A stretch of 53,411 bases of DNA, from the NCBI GenBank assembly GCA_039030125.1, contig JBCCEV010000002.1, positions 1 to 53,411 of the forward strand, written 5' to 3'. The notes beneath the pieces were generated by a model, which saw nothing but the letters and a program-made list of their open reading frames with translations, had not been told where the DNA came from and ran no database searches. The stretch comes from JBCCEV01 sp039030125. Its GTDB lineage: Bacteria > Pseudomonadota > Gammaproteobacteria > Ga0077536. A program made the translations under genes and the position numbers. Of the stretch, positions 16,632 through 26,223 are shown piece after piece; position 1 is the first letter of the stretch; every line of letters starts with the position of its first letter.

Positions 16632-19457
16632 ATGATTGCAGAGTGTTTTCCTGGCCAGCGGTGGATCAGCAACACCGAGCCTGAGCTGGGCTTGGGGATT
16701 GTTTTTGAAGTTGCCGATCGGCGGGTCGTCATTACCTATCCGGCTGGCGACGAGCGCCGCATCTATGCACTCGATAATGCGCCATTAACCCGGGTTCGCT
16801 ATCGGATTTCTGACCGGATCCGAGACGAAGAAGGTAGCGAAATCATCATTTCCGGCATTGACGAGATCGAAAACTGTGTCGTTTACACCGGCGTTACCGC
16901 CGACGGCCGCGAAGCCCAGATCCACGAAATCGAGCTCGATAGTTTTGTCCAATTCAGCCGCCCACTCGATCGTCTTTTTACTGGCCAGATCGATAGCGGA
17001 GCAAAGTTTAGGCTGCGAGTTGACACGCTCAATCATCACCAACGCCATCGGATGTCACCGGTCTACGGCTTACTGGGTCCACGCGTCCAGTTGCTGCCCC
17101 ATCAATTTTATATTGCCAGCGTCGTTGCCTCGCGCCACGCACCGCGCGTTCTGCTTGCCGACGAGGTTGGGTTGGGGAAAACGATCGAGGCAGGTCTGAT
17201 CACCCACCGTCTGTTGCTCACCGGTCGGGCCGAGCGGGTTTTAATCGTGGTGCCTGACAGTCTGGTGCATCAATGGCTGGTCGAGATGCTGCGCCGCTTC
17301 AACTTACATTTCTCGATCATTGATGAGGGGCTGGCCGCAGAGATCGAAACCTCGGAAGAACAAAATCCTTTTGAGTCCGCTCAGCTCATCCTAAGCCCGC
17401 AAAGTTTTATTACCAGCGACGATAGCCGGCTTCAACAAGCCGTCGAGGCGGGTTGGGACTTAATGATCGTCGATGAGGCTCATCACCTGGCCTGGAGTGA
17501 ATCGGAGATCAGTCGCGAATATCACGCGATCGCGAAGTTGGCCTCGGCGAGCGCGGGACTCCTGCTGCTTACCGCCACGCCTGAACAACTTGGGGTTGCC
17601 GGTCACTTTGCAAGACTCGCGCTGCTTGATCCGCACCGCTACGCCGATCTCGGGAAATTTAAAGATGAGGAAGCCGCGTATGCCGAGGTAAGCGCGCTGA
17701 TTGCGGAAATTTCCACATGTAATGGCCCGCTGGGCCCGGATCTCCTGGCAACGGTCGGAAATTATATTGGGTCTCAACGCGCCGCGGCCTTGAACGAACG
17801 GGACCAGCCGGCAAAACAATTAACCGAAGAGTTGCTCGATCGCCATGGCACGGGACGGGTGCTCTTTCGAAATTGCCGGGACAACGTCGAAGGTTTTCCC
17901 GAGCGCCGTGTACAGCTTTATCCATTGGCACTGCCCGCGCCTTACGAGGCGTTCGAGGTGAATGAGGATACTCAAGCGCTATGCCCCGAGTCGATTGTCG
18001 AGGATTGGCAACACTTTGACCCCCGAGTCGACTGGCTGGTTGATTGGATTAAAGACAAGGCGGGTGAAAAAGCCCTCATCATCTGCGCGCGCAAACAAAC
18101 CGCCCAAGTCCTTGAGGAGTGGTTGCGCCTGCGTAAGGGTGTTCGCTCTGCGGTTTTCCACGAAGATCTGGACTTAGTCCAGCGTGACCGTGCCGCCGCT
18201 TATTTTGCTGACGACGAGGAAAACGCCGAGGTACTGATTTGTTCGGAAATCGGTAGCGAGGGCCGGAATTTCCAATTCGCGCATCACTTGGTCTTGTTCG
18301 ACCTGCCGCTTAACCCGGACTTGCTGGAGCAACGGATCGGCCGTCTGGACAGGATCGGTCAACAGGCAACCGTTGAGATCCATGTGCCGTATTTCGAACA
18401 CAGCGCAAGCCACATACTGGCACGTTGGATTCATGAGGGCCTCGATGCCTTCGAGCGGGTCTCGCCCGCCGCCCCAGCGCTCAGGCATGAATTTGCCAAC
18501 GACCTAATCCGTGCCTTGAATCAGCCGCGCGATGGCGCCCATTTGCAGACCCTGCTTGAGAATACGCACAAGCGTGGGCTAGAAATTTCAGAGCTTCTGC
18601 AGGCCGGGCGCGATCGGTTGATCGAACTCAATAGTTTTGACGACACCGTGGCGGAAAACATCATCGCCGAGGTTCGGTCTGCCGAAGAGCGGATGGTTCT
18701 GCGCGATTACATGGATCTGGTGTTCGATGCCTTCGGCGTGGAACACGAAGAGAACGATATTCATAGCGAAGTGGTCCAACCCGGCGATCACATGAGTTGC
18801 GAGAGTTTCCCGGCGCTACCCGAGGGCGGGCTAACGATTACTTTTGACCGCGCGCAAGCCCAAACGCGCGATGAAATGCATTTCCTGACCTGGGAGCATC
18901 CCATGGTCGCAGGTGCGATTGATATGGTTCTTGGCAGTGAATTCGGGAACTCGAACCTTGGCGTGGTCAAAAACGCCGACTTAAAACCCGGGACAATTCT
19001 GGTCGAAGGGTTTTTTGTGATTGTTTGCCCGGCACCAAAAACCCTGCGGGTGGAGCGTTTCCTTGCCGCCACGACCCTTCGCGTAGTGGTTGATGATGCG
19101 GGAGAAGAAAGGACGCAAACCTTAACGATCGATTGGTTGGACCAGAATATTCGCGACATTCCAGCGATGACGGCACAAAAAATTCTGCCCAAAATCCGCG
19201 ATCAAGCCGAGGCCTTAAGCGATCACGCGGCACACATCGCCGAAAGCCGTCAGGAGCCCTTAGTCGATGAGGCGATTGCGATGATGCACGAGGAAATGGA
19301 GATCGAGCGCGAACGCTTGATCCAGCTCGCGAAAATCAATCCAAACATTCGCGAAGAAGAAATCAAGGCCATCGAGCGCGACGAGGCCAGCTACCTTGGC
19401 TACTTAAAGAACGCTCAACTGAAACTTGATGCGGTGCGGATCGCGATGGTTGTCTAG
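16632..19457 (+). CDS. rapA: RNA polymerase-associated helicase RapA (HepA)
   Basis: A 941-residue Swi2/Snf2-type ATPase, close to the 968 residues of E. coli RapA. It begins with the RapA-specific N-terminal region (FPGQRWISNTEPELGLG), then the ATPase core with Walker A LADEVGLGKTIEAG at about 174-187, the DEAH-type box IVDEAHH near 278, LLTATP, and the C-terminal helicase lobe with the arginine-finger motif QRIGRLDRIGQQ. RapA binds RNA polymerase and recycles it after transcription, acting in the cytoplasm as a DNA translocase. The C-terminal RapA domain is complete through the final DEASYLGYLKNAQ segment. It ends three bases from the stop of the convergent GNAT gene. Confidence 0.95.
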   Translation: MIAECFPGQRWISNTEPELGLGIVFEVADRRVVITYPAGDERRIYALDNAPLTRVRYRISDRIRDEEGSEIIISGIDEIENCVVYTGVTADGREAQIHEIELDSFVQFSRPLDRLFTGQIDSGAKFRLRVDTLNHHQRHRMSPVYGLLGPRVQLLPHQFYIASVVASRHAPRVLLADEVGLGKTIEAGLITHRLLLTGRAERVLIVVPDSLVHQWLVEMLRRFNLHFSIIDEGLAAEIETSEEQNPFESAQLILSPQSFITSDDSRLQQAVEAGWDLMIVDEAHHLAWSESEISREYHAIAKLASASAGLLLLTATPEQLGVAGHFARLALLDPHRYADLGKFKDEEAAYAEVSALIAEISTCNGPLGPDLLATVGNYIGSQRAAALNERDQPAKQLTEELLDRHGTGRVLFRNCRDNVEGFPERRVQLYPLALPAPYEAFEVNEDTQALCPESIVEDWQHFDPRVDWLVDWIKDKAGEKALIICARKQTAQVLEEWLRLRKGVRSAVFHEDLDLVQRDRAAAYFADDEENAEVLICSEIGSEGRNFQFAHHLVLFDLPLNPDLLEQRIGRLDRIGQQATVEIHVPYFEHSASHILARWIHEGLDAFERVSPAAPALRHEFANDLIRALNQPRDGAHLQTLLENTHKRGLEISELLQAGRDRLIELNSFDDTVAENIIAEVRSAEERMVLRDYMDLVFDAFGVEHEENDIHSEVVQPGDHMSCESFPALPEGGLTITFDRAQAQTRDEMHFLTWEHPMVAGAIDMVLGSEFGNSNLGVVKNADLKPGTILVEGFFVIVCPAPKTLRVERFLAATTLRVVVDDAGEERTQTLTIDWLDQNIRDIPAMTAQKILPKIRDQAEALSDHAAHIAESRQEPLVDEAIAMMHEEMEIERERLIQLAKINPNIREEEIKAIERDEASYLGYLKNAQLKLDAVRIAMVV

Positions 19458-19460
19458 CGC

Positions 19461-19946
19461 TTAGATCGATTGAAAATCGGCGCTCGCAAGAACCACGGAG
19501 GTTTCGATCTGCCGCTGGGGGATCTGCCAATAGGTTTTCAATAAACGCTCGGCCGTTGCGTCGTCCATCACTCGAAATCCGTGACGCTGATAGAAACGCA
19601 CCGCCCAACTCGCGGCTTTCCAGGTTCCGACGAGTATCGGCGTGGTCGTCTGTTGACGTAACTCACGGAGCAACCTCGTCCCCAACCCTCGTCCTTGATG
19701 CTTGGTCCTAACGTAAGCGTGGCGGAGTAAATGAACCTCACCTCGATCTTGAATCCCCATGACGGCGACGACCTCTTTCGCAACCGACAAGGTGCGAAAC
19801 CTCACACCATCGGCGATCTCGGACTCGAGCTCGGCAATACCCATGTAAGGAACGTGCCAGCGATCGGCGGGGATGACGCCTTGGTAGGCTTGAGCCGCAT
19901 CGTTGATCACTTGAGCGATCACTTCGACGTCCGTGGCTAACGACAT
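19461..19946 (-). CDS. GNAT family N-acetyltransferase
   Basis: A 161-residue acetyltransferase. The acetyl-CoA pyrophosphate-binding motif A is clear (RTKHQGRGLGTRLLRELR), preceded by the expected beta strands (VVAVMGIQDRGEVHLLRHAYV) and followed by WAVRFYQRHGFRVM, typical of motif B. The substrate cannot be read from sequence. It is convergent with rapA. The 246 bases upstream, to 20192, contain no gene I can support. Confidence 0.88.
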   Translation of the reverse strand: MSLATDVEVIAQVINDAAQAYQGVIPADRWHVPYMGIAELESEIADGVRFRTLSVAKEVVAVMGIQDRGEVHLLRHAYVRTKHQGRGLGTRLLRELRQQTTTPILVGTWKAASWAVRFYQRHGFRVMDDATAERLLKTYWQIPQRQIETSVVLASADFQSI

Positions 19947-20192
19947 TTAGATAACTAGGCGCGGGCTTTCAGCATCTCAGGGCTTCAACCGGCAGCCGTT
20001 CGAGACCGGGGTGGTGCGGCCTTCATGGACATCATTCGATATCCAGCCGCGCCCGCATGAACTGTGCGTGGCGCTCGGGGGCCAAGACTCAAACCAACGC
20101 GCGACTCGGCTCATCGTCGTTCAGGGCCGAGCTCTAAACACCACGCGCTTGGCACCCTAGACAATGAGTCGGCCCTTAACCCCGCGCCGGTC

Positions 20193-20633
20193 TTAGGTTT
20201 GCCGCTCCGCGGTCATGCGCAAGCTGGCGCGCAGGTGCTTGTATTTCCATTCGCCATTCACTTTCACATAGTCGTCATCGTAGCGGATCGCAAACCATTT
20301 CTCGTCACCGTTCTCTGTGAAAGTCCAAGGGCCGGAAAGGTACCAGATCGCCGTCGCCGCATCGCCATTCACATCGATGATGGGATTGGAAATGTTGTGT
20401 TGCGAGAAGCTGAACATGTCCTGAAACTTTTGAAAAAGATCCTTGATCTCGGCATGCCCTTTCGCCAGACCAAAGTCTTCGCTTTCCCAAATGCCATCTT
20501 CGACAAATACCGAGGTCACTCGATCGGGGTTGTGCATGTCGTCGCATATTTCACAATATTGCGCCTTGAGCTTCTTGATGGCCTCCACGTCTTCAATATG
20601 AGTTATGCGGGCTTCTAATTCTGCTAATTCCAC
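20193..20633 (-). CDS. SnoaL/NTF2-like family protein
   Basis: A small cone-fold protein of the NTF2/SnoaL superfamily: ALKKLKAQY-type N-terminal helix (AIKKLKAQYCEICDD), FVEDGIWES, then repeated strands ending with WKYKHLRASLRM. Members include steroid isomerase-like and polyketide cyclase-like enzymes and many of unknown role. I place the start at the GTG at 20633, giving 146 residues, because an AGGAG box lies exactly seven bases upstream (20641-20645); the longer open frame from the ATG at 20663 has no such site and would translate through it. Function is not established. Confidence 0.8.
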   Translation of the reverse strand: MELAELEARITHIEDVEAIKKLKAQYCEICDDMHNPDRVTSVFVEDGIWESEDFGLAKGHAEIKDLFQKFQDMFSFSQHNISNPIIDVNGDAATAIWYLSGPWTFTENGDEKWFAIRYDDDYVKVNGEWKYKHLRASLRMTAERQT

Positions 20634-20681
20634 TTTTTTTCTCCTTTGGCTTTTTTCCATCAACCGTCAAACTGAGAATAT

Positions 20682-21137
20682 CTAACGGCCGAAGACTTCC
20701 ACGCGGCACGCCGCGAATTCGTCACTGGTTGCGCCCCATTGGTCCTCGATGAGGGTATTAATGCACTCGGTCATTCGTTTGGAAATATCCGCCACCCGAG
20801 TTGCAGATTCGACAGGTTTGTCCATATTGTCGACAATCACCTCCACCATTTCCGGCACGGGACAGTAGGCGGCGATGGAATGCATCGCGTCATCGCACTT
20901 CTCAGCCGCTACCTTGAGGCATTGAAGGAACTGCTCATCGCACAGTAATTTTCGATAATTCTGCACAAATTTGCTCTCCAGTGTGCTCTGATCTTCTGCA
21001 TGCAAGGTAATGCTGAATACCGACCCGAGTAGCATCGCGATGGCCGCTTGGATGACTACTATCTGACGCAACAAGTTCAGGCCCGTTGTTGAGTGCAACT
21101 GCGAATTCCCGTTAACCACAAATATCGTTTGCATCAT
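20682..21137 (-). CDS. Hypothetical cysteine-containing secreted protein
   Basis: Not recognised. From the ATG pair at 21137/21134 it would be about 151 residues: a polar lead-in, a hydrophobic stretch (VIQAAIAMLLGSVFSITLHA) that looks like a signal sequence ending near HAED, then a mature region with six cysteines, several spaced as if for disulfides (LLCDEQFLQCLKV, EKCDD, YCPV, ECIN, ACRV). The open frame reaches up to 21203, overlapping no coding part of the divergent GST gene (21205), but the extra N-terminal residues are unlikely. The start is uncertain because no ribosome-binding site is obvious. Confidence 0.55.
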   Translation of the reverse strand: MMQTIFVVNGNSQLHSTTGLNLLRQIVVIQAAIAMLLGSVFSITLHAEDQSTLESKFVQNYRKLLCDEQFLQCLKVAAEKCDDAMHSIAAYCPVPEMVEVIVDNMDKPVESATRVADISKRMTECINTLIEDQWGATSDEFAACRVEVFGR

Positions 21138-21204
21138 AAGCGAGTTGGCGACGCGAAGCGCCTTTAGAGCAAACCAAACCGCCATTAACAACGTAGCGAC
21201 CACA

Positions 21205-21942
21205 ATGTCAGACCTGCTCCGGCTTTACGAATTTCCCCACTCCCACTTTTGCGAGGTCGCGCGTTGGGCGTTGAATCGTAAGGGGCTGAAATTCCGTTCA
21301 ACCTGTCTAACACCTGGATTTCATATCCTGAGGACACGGGCGATGGGACTTGAGACCTCGCTACCTATCCTGATCCACGGTCACACTAAAATCCAGGGAT
21401 CGGGCGCTATCATAAATTACCTCGAGCACGCCTACCCCGATCCCCCATTGACCGTTGGTGCAGCGCAAGACGAGTTTGAAGCCTTTGAGCGTAGGGTCGC
21501 GATGAGAATAGGCGTCCCGCTCAGGCGGCTGTGTTACTTCTACCTTCTCGATCATCCGCAACTCATTGAGTTTTGTTTTATGCACCGCTCGCCGTGGCTC
21601 GCCAGGCAATACTTCAAGGTGCTATACCCGATACTGCAACAAAAGCTGATCGAGGCTTATAACATCACCGAGAAAGGCGCGGCGCAAGCGCAAGAAGAAC
21701 TCACTACCGCAATCGAGCACTTCGACAAAATGCTTGGCGAGCGTGAATATTTTTTCGGCGAGAATTTTTCGCGTGCCGATCTAACCTTCGCCTCATTACT
21801 GGCCTTTATGGTGATGCCCGTAAAGTACCCGGTACCCTGGCCCGAGCAGTTTCAGTCTTTGGAAATCAAACCCTGGTTTGATTCGTTCAGTAAGTGTTCG
21901 AGCTACCAGCATGTACACCGAACTTACGCCGCCCACCGCTAG
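21205..21942 (+). CDS. Glutathione S-transferase family protein
   Basis: A 245-residue GST. The thioredoxin-like N-terminal domain is visible (RLYEFPHSHFCEVARWAL, then LPILIHGHTKIQGSGAIINYL, containing the conserved cis-proline and the QGSGAI glutathione-binding serine motif), followed by an all-helical C-terminal domain with YFFGENFSRADLTFASLL, a standard GST feature. I chose the ATG at 21205 since the fold begins directly after it. A cysteine (FC) sits where many bacterial GSTs have the catalytic serine or cysteine. The role may be detoxification or thiol-dependent catabolism; the substrate is unknown. Confidence 0.9.
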   Translation: MSDLLRLYEFPHSHFCEVARWALNRKGLKFRSTCLTPGFHILRTRAMGLETSLPILIHGHTKIQGSGAIINYLEHAYPDPPLTVGAAQDEFEAFERRVAMRIGVPLRRLCYFYLLDHPQLIEFCFMHRSPWLARQYFKVLYPILQQKLIEAYNITEKGAAQAQEELTTAIEHFDKMLGEREYFFGENFSRADLTFASLLAFMVMPVKYPVPWPEQFQSLEIKPWFDSFSKCSSYQHVHRTYAAHR

Positions 21943-22098
21943 CAGCATCAACTCCCAACCCCATCGGTACCGGCAGCGACGCCGCTGGGAAACCTCCGAA
22001 CCGGTTCGCGCTTTCGTTGCGTCATTCCTAATGCTCGATGCGTGAGCGCGGCCCTCGTGCGTTCCGAGCACGCTGCCTAGCGTAAAACACGATGAGCG

Positions 22099-23061
22099 CT
22101 AGAGTTGAGGATGGGCGAAATGCAGACGTTGGTCACAAACGGGCGAGGTAATCGACTCGGAGAGCGTTAATTCTCCGATGGTCCTCCACGTTGCCCTACT
22201 CTTGCTGGACGCTTCTTCGGCTGCATCTACGCGGTACACGATGCGGTTGTCAGGATAGTTTTCGACCCGCAATTCGTCGCGAAAATCCTTGGCATTAATG
22301 CGGGGTAAGGCGCTACGCGCAGATAACCGCAACCAGTGCGGCGCCCTGCCGATCTCCTGGCTCTCATTCACGTTGGCCAGGTGGGCGACGGGCCGAAACC
22401 CATAATCACCGCCGTGCGGACCGCTGACTTCTCGGTCCGCGGCTTGCAGATCCGAGCGGATCCGCAGCGCCAGCCCAAGCATCCTGAACTCAGGTAAACC
22501 ACCAAGCGGTGGTTCATTGTCCAACACCGCATCGAGAACGTGGTTACGGCTCGATCCGGCAATCGTATCCATCACGAAAAAATTAGCGCTCGCCACCTGC
22601 GTGCGTTCGGTGGCAGCAGGAAATATCTTAATCGCCAAACCAAAAGCCCGCCGCGCGGGCGCCTCGGTTTCGCTCAGCGACACCGAAGCGCGAACAATGG
22701 CTCGCAATCGGGTCCCGGCGCTCAGCAGGCCAGAGAAAGGAGAAGACGCATCAATTTGCCAAATCCCCGCGAAGCAGATGCCGTTCGGCTGCAAGAGCTT
22801 CTGCCCGGCTGGGAAGTCGAATAAATCCACGGTCGAACGCAGGGTCCGGCGCGCGGCTTCGCGGAAGTGATTGGCGGTCGAGTCTCCAGCTTTCCCTAAC
22901 AGCGCCAGATCCACCGCATATTGAGGCAACCGAGAATAGGCCTCGGCAAACACGGCGCGATAAACCTCAGTGTAGGAAGTACCTTGCTCCGCAGCGCGTG
23001 CCAGCGCGAGATTCGAAAGCAAAAGCACCATAACAGGGCCGTATTTTCGGATGATGATCAC
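22099..23061 (-). CDS. Secreted catalase-superfamily-like protein
   Basis: A 320-residue protein starting with GTG and an N-terminal signal peptide (VMVLLLSNLALARAAEQ), so it is periplasmic. The centre resembles the catalase core: LLQPNGICFAGIWQID, then LRAIVRASVSLSE, AFGLAIKIFP and SANFFVMDTIAG follow the order of the haem-catalase N-terminal barrel. The proximal-tyrosine motif of true catalases is not obvious, and the chain ends with CDQRLHFAHPQL. It may bind haem and act on peroxides or lipid hydroperoxides, but this is inference and it could be a non-catalytic relative. It is divergent from the radical SAM gene with a 92-base gap. Confidence 0.55.
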   Translation of the reverse strand: MIIIRKYGPVMVLLLSNLALARAAEQGTSYTEVYRAVFAEAYSRLPQYAVDLALLGKAGDSTANHFREAARRTLRSTVDLFDFPAGQKLLQPNGICFAGIWQIDASSPFSGLLSAGTRLRAIVRASVSLSETEAPARRAFGLAIKIFPAATERTQVASANFFVMDTIAGSSRNHVLDAVLDNEPPLGGLPEFRMLGLALRIRSDLQAADREVSGPHGGDYGFRPVAHLANVNESQEIGRAPHWLRLSARSALPRINAKDFRDELRVENYPDNRIVYRVDAAEEASSKSRATWRTIGELTLSESITSPVCDQRLHFAHPQL

Positions 23062-23153
23062 GGGAACCGAATCCTACCTTGAGAGTCGAAAATGACGTAT
23101 TTTGAGTTCCACCACTGTCGAACCACGCCATCGATGGCACGAGCAGAATAATA

Positions 23154-24416
23154 ATGTCTTTCCAACCAGGCGCGCTGACAGCAGCGCAGGAGCGGATGGG
23201 GACGCTTTTTACGCCCAACCAAATCCTCGGCCGCACTCAACCCATTGGATGCACGGCAGTAGAAATCACACAGCGGTGCAATCTTGACTGCACCTTGTGT
23301 TACTTGTCCGAGCACTCCGAATCGGTACGAGATATTCCGATTGACGAAATTTTCAATCGGCTTGATGAGATCCGGCGGCTTTACGGACAACGCGTCCATG
23401 TTCAGATCACTGGCGGCGACCCGACCTTACGCAAGCATACTGAACTCATCGAAATCGTCCGTTACGCGAGTTCTCTCGGTTTATATCCAGCACTGTTTAC
23501 GAACGGCATCGCGGCGAGCCGTAAACTGCTCAAGGCTCTTGCCGCGGCCGGCTTAAAAGACATCGCATTTCATGTTGATATGACGCAGCGCCGCGAAGGA
23601 TTCACGAGCGAAATCGAGCTTTGCGAGCTCCGCGATGACTACATCGCCCGGACCCAGGGTCTTGGGCTTACGGTGTTGTTCAACACAACATTGGGCGATC
23701 ACAACATCGACGAACTAGCGGGTCTGGTTCAATATTTTTTAAAGCGCGCCGAGTGCGTAAGTTTTGCTTCATTTCAGATGCAGGCCGCCACCGGCCGCGG
23801 CGAATGGGGCGCACGCCAAGAAACCCTTACCGCGCCCGCCGTGCGCGCCCAGATTGATCGGGCAGTCGGGCGATCACTGCCCTGGGACGTGATCCGGATC
23901 GGCCACCCCGATTGTCACGCTTATGTGCCGCTCATCGTTGCCGGCGGCGAGACGGTTCCGGTTATCGAGGACCGTAAATTATTTGCCGAGTTCATCGCCG
24001 ACTTTGCCGCCGTTAAAGCCGATCGGCATTCATCGCCGTGGGCCCTCTTGTGGCGCTATCTGCGGGCCACATTAAGGCGTCCGCGCTGGATTTGGCGGGC
24101 GCTGCGTCATGCCGGACATCTGCTTTATGAGCTGCGCGGTGGCTTACAGCGATCGCGCCCGCAGCGTTTGTCGCTGTTCGTGCACGACTTCATGGATGCC
24201 TCGGCGCTCGATCCCGAACGCACTGCCGCCTGCTCATTCATGGTTATGACCGCCGACGGCCCGCTCTCGATGTGCGAACACAATGCGAAGCGCGACAATC
24301 ACATCCTTAAGCCGATCACCTTCATCGATCGCAGGGGCGAGCAGCAAACTTTCGTTCCGTTTGATGCCCGCCGCGCGGAGAAAAAGCTTGCGGGCGCCGC
24401 AAACAAGGTCGCCTAG
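23154..24416 (+). CDS. Radical SAM protein
   Basis: A 420-residue radical SAM enzyme. The cluster-binding motif is C42-x3-C46-x2-C49 (RCNLDCTLCY), followed by the SAM-binding GGDP-type motif QITGGDPTLR and FHVDMTQRR on a later strand. Beyond the barrel a C-terminal region of about 150 residues contains CSFMVMTADGPLSMCEHNAKRD, whose cysteines might bind an auxiliary cluster, though not in a recognisable SPASM pattern. It is cytoplasmic. The DUF547 gene begins two bases after its stop, indicating translational coupling. The substrate is unknown; peptide or cofactor modification, or hopanoid/lipid chemistry, are all possible. Confidence 0.9.
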   Translation: MSFQPGALTAAQERMGTLFTPNQILGRTQPIGCTAVEITQRCNLDCTLCYLSEHSESVRDIPIDEIFNRLDEIRRLYGQRVHVQITGGDPTLRKHTELIEIVRYASSLGLYPALFTNGIAASRKLLKALAAAGLKDIAFHVDMTQRREGFTSEIELCELRDDYIARTQGLGLTVLFNTTLGDHNIDELAGLVQYFLKRAECVSFASFQMQAATGRGEWGARQETLTAPAVRAQIDRAVGRSLPWDVIRIGHPDCHAYVPLIVAGGETVPVIEDRKLFAEFIADFAAVKADRHSSPWALLWRYLRATLRRPRWIWRALRHAGHLLYELRGGLQRSRPQRLSLFVHDFMDASALDPERTAACSFMVMTADGPLSMCEHNAKRDNHILKPITFIDRRGEQQTFVPFDARRAEKKLAGAANKVA

Positions 24417-24417
24417 C

Positions 24418-25179
24418 ATGCACTACCGGGTCGCCGTCGTACTGCTAGCTTTAATCTTGAGCCCTACCGCCGACGCCGAGACGCGCGAGTCTTGGCTATC
24501 AATATTGGACCTGTGGGGGAATATTCTGGAGCGTTATGTCGACGAACAAGGGCGCACTGATTTCATCGCGCTGGCCCGTGATCGCTCGCAGTTAGAGACC
24601 GCGGTGAGCTTTATTTCCACGGTCAGTCCCGAGACCCATCCCAAGGTTTTCTCAACAAAAAACCAAAAACTCGCCTATCACATCAACGCCTACAATATCC
24701 TCGCCATGAATGGTGTCGTCGCGACAGGGCTTCCCAGCGACTTCGACAGCATTTGGAAACGCGCTAAGTTTTTCAAATTTCGTGACGTCATTATTGGCGG
24801 CAACGAAACCAATCTTTATGACTATGAGAACAAAATCATTCGTCCGCTTGGCGAGCCTCGTATTCATTTCGTACTCAATTGCATGGTGCGAGCTTGCCCA
24901 CGCCTGCCCCGAACCCCATTGATGGCGGCAAGCCTGGATGAGGATCTGGATTCGCTGACCCGGGGGTTCTTCGCCGATCCGAAGCATTTGCAAATCGACA
25001 CCGATAAGAAATTGATTCAAGTGTCAGAAATACTGGACTTCTACACTGAAGATTTCGTCGCCTCGGGCAAGGCACGCGATTTACCGACCTACATAAATCG
25101 CTATCTCGATACACCGCTGCCGCAAGGATACAAGGTTCGCTTCATCGACTACGACTGGACGGTCAACCAACAGCCCTAA
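24418..25179 (+). CDS. Secreted DUF547 domain protein
   Basis: A 253-residue DUF547 protein. The start at ATG 24418 gives a clean signal peptide (VAVVLLALILSPTADAE) and lies one base past the radical SAM stop codon. The domain is recognised by YHINAYNILAMNGVV, the FKFRDVIIGGNETNLYDYEN segment and IHFVLNCMVRACPRLPRTPL, whose cysteines and surrounding residues are conserved in the family. DUF547 has no proven activity. Its periplasmic location contrasts with the cytoplasmic radical SAM partner, so they may act at different stages on the same product. Confidence 0.88.
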   Translation: MHYRVAVVLLALILSPTADAETRESWLSILDLWGNILERYVDEQGRTDFIALARDRSQLETAVSFISTVSPETHPKVFSTKNQKLAYHINAYNILAMNGVVATGLPSDFDSIWKRAKFFKFRDVIIGGNETNLYDYENKIIRPLGEPRIHFVLNCMVRACPRLPRTPLMAASLDEDLDSLTRGFFADPKHLQIDTDKKLIQVSEILDFYTEDFVASGKARDLPTYINRYLDTPLPQGYKVRFIDYDWTVNQQP

Positions 25180-25262
25180 CGGCTTTCCGCCTCGACTATT
25201 CGCCGCCAAAGCCTCAGACATGCTAGCCTTCGCGCCTTTATCAAGCTTTAGAGGACGCTTTC

Positions 25263-26216
25263 TTGTCGGCGCAACCATCTCCGGCCAACAGTGCGCGAGA
25301 CGCCATTGTTGCGCTTCAGACGCGGTTTGAAAAAACCGGATACATCTCAAACGACAGCATAGCAACCGCGGTTTACCTCTCGCAGCAGCTCGATAAACCG
25401 GTGCTGGTCGAAGGCCCACCCGGCGTCGGCAAGACCGAACTTGCGCGCGCGACAGCAGAAATTCTCGAAAAAGATTTAATCCGTCTGCAGTGCTACGAAG
25501 GTCTCGATGAAGGCAAGGCACTCTACGAGTGGCAGTACGGCAAGCAACTCCTTTATACGCAGGTTTTGAAAGAAAAACTTGGCGATCTGATGCAAGGCGC
25601 CGAAGGCCTGAAGGCATCGATCGATCGTCTGCACGAATTCGACGACACCTTTTTCAACGAAGAATTCTTGGAGCCGCGACCGTTACTTAAGGCCCTTTGG
25701 TCTGACGGTGGCTCGGTGCTGCTGATTGATGAAATAGACAAATCCGATCAGGAATTCGAGGCCTTTCTTCTTGAGATATTGCAGGACTATCAGGTCTCCA
25801 TCCCGGAAATTGGCACCATAGCCGCTAAGCACAGACCCATTGTTTTTTTAACATCTAACAACACCCGCGAGCTTGGTGACGCATTAAAAAGACGCTGCAT
25901 ACACCTTTATATCCCGTTCCCGGATGCCAAGTTGGAGCAGCGGATCGTCGAATCCCGCGCACCTGAGGTCGATGCTGCGCTGCGCACGCAACTGGTTACT
26001 TTCGTGCAGGCTTTACGCGAACTCGACCTTAAGAAAGTGCCCGCGGTGAGTGAAACAATCGATTGGGCGCGCGCGCTGCTCCTGCTCCATAGCAATTCTC
26101 TCGACGCCGCCTTGGTTCGCGAGACCTTGAACCTTCTCCTAAAATTTCAAGACGACATCGACGCGGTCAACAGCGAAATCCCCACCTTGGTGAGAACCGC
26201 CCAGAAGTCCGTCTAA
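25263..26216 (+). CDS. MoxR-family AAA+ ATPase (CoxD-like)
   Basis: A 317-residue MoxR ATPase. Walker A is GPPGVGKT at 51-58, Walker B is VLLIDEID at about 152-159, and the sensor/arginine region reads LTSNNTRELGDALKRRC. MoxR proteins act as chaperone-like remodelling ATPases that mature metalloenzymes or surface complexes together with a VWA partner. The start is TTG at 25263, seven bases after a GAGGA ribosome-binding site (25251-25255). The VWA gene follows after seven bases. The early GYISNDSIATAVYLSQQLDKP resembles the CoxD/PA2707-type branch rather than RavA. No carbon monoxide dehydrogenase genes are in the window. Confidence 0.9.
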   Translation: MSAQPSPANSARDAIVALQTRFEKTGYISNDSIATAVYLSQQLDKPVLVEGPPGVGKTELARATAEILEKDLIRLQCYEGLDEGKALYEWQYGKQLLYTQVLKEKLGDLMQGAEGLKASIDRLHEFDDTFFNEEFLEPRPLLKALWSDGGSVLLIDEIDKSDQEFEAFLLEILQDYQVSIPEIGTIAAKHRPIVFLTSNNTRELGDALKRRCIHLYIPFPDAKLEQRIVESRAPEVDAALRTQLVTFVQALRELDLKKVPAVSETIDWARALLLLHSNSLDAALVRETLNLLLKFQDDIDAVNSEIPTLVRTAQKSV

Positions 26217-26223
26217 AGATCTC

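Noticed and set aside
19947..20192. The 246-base gap between the GNAT and NTF2-like genes.
   Set aside because: I looked for a small gene, RNA or repeat and saw none that could be supported.
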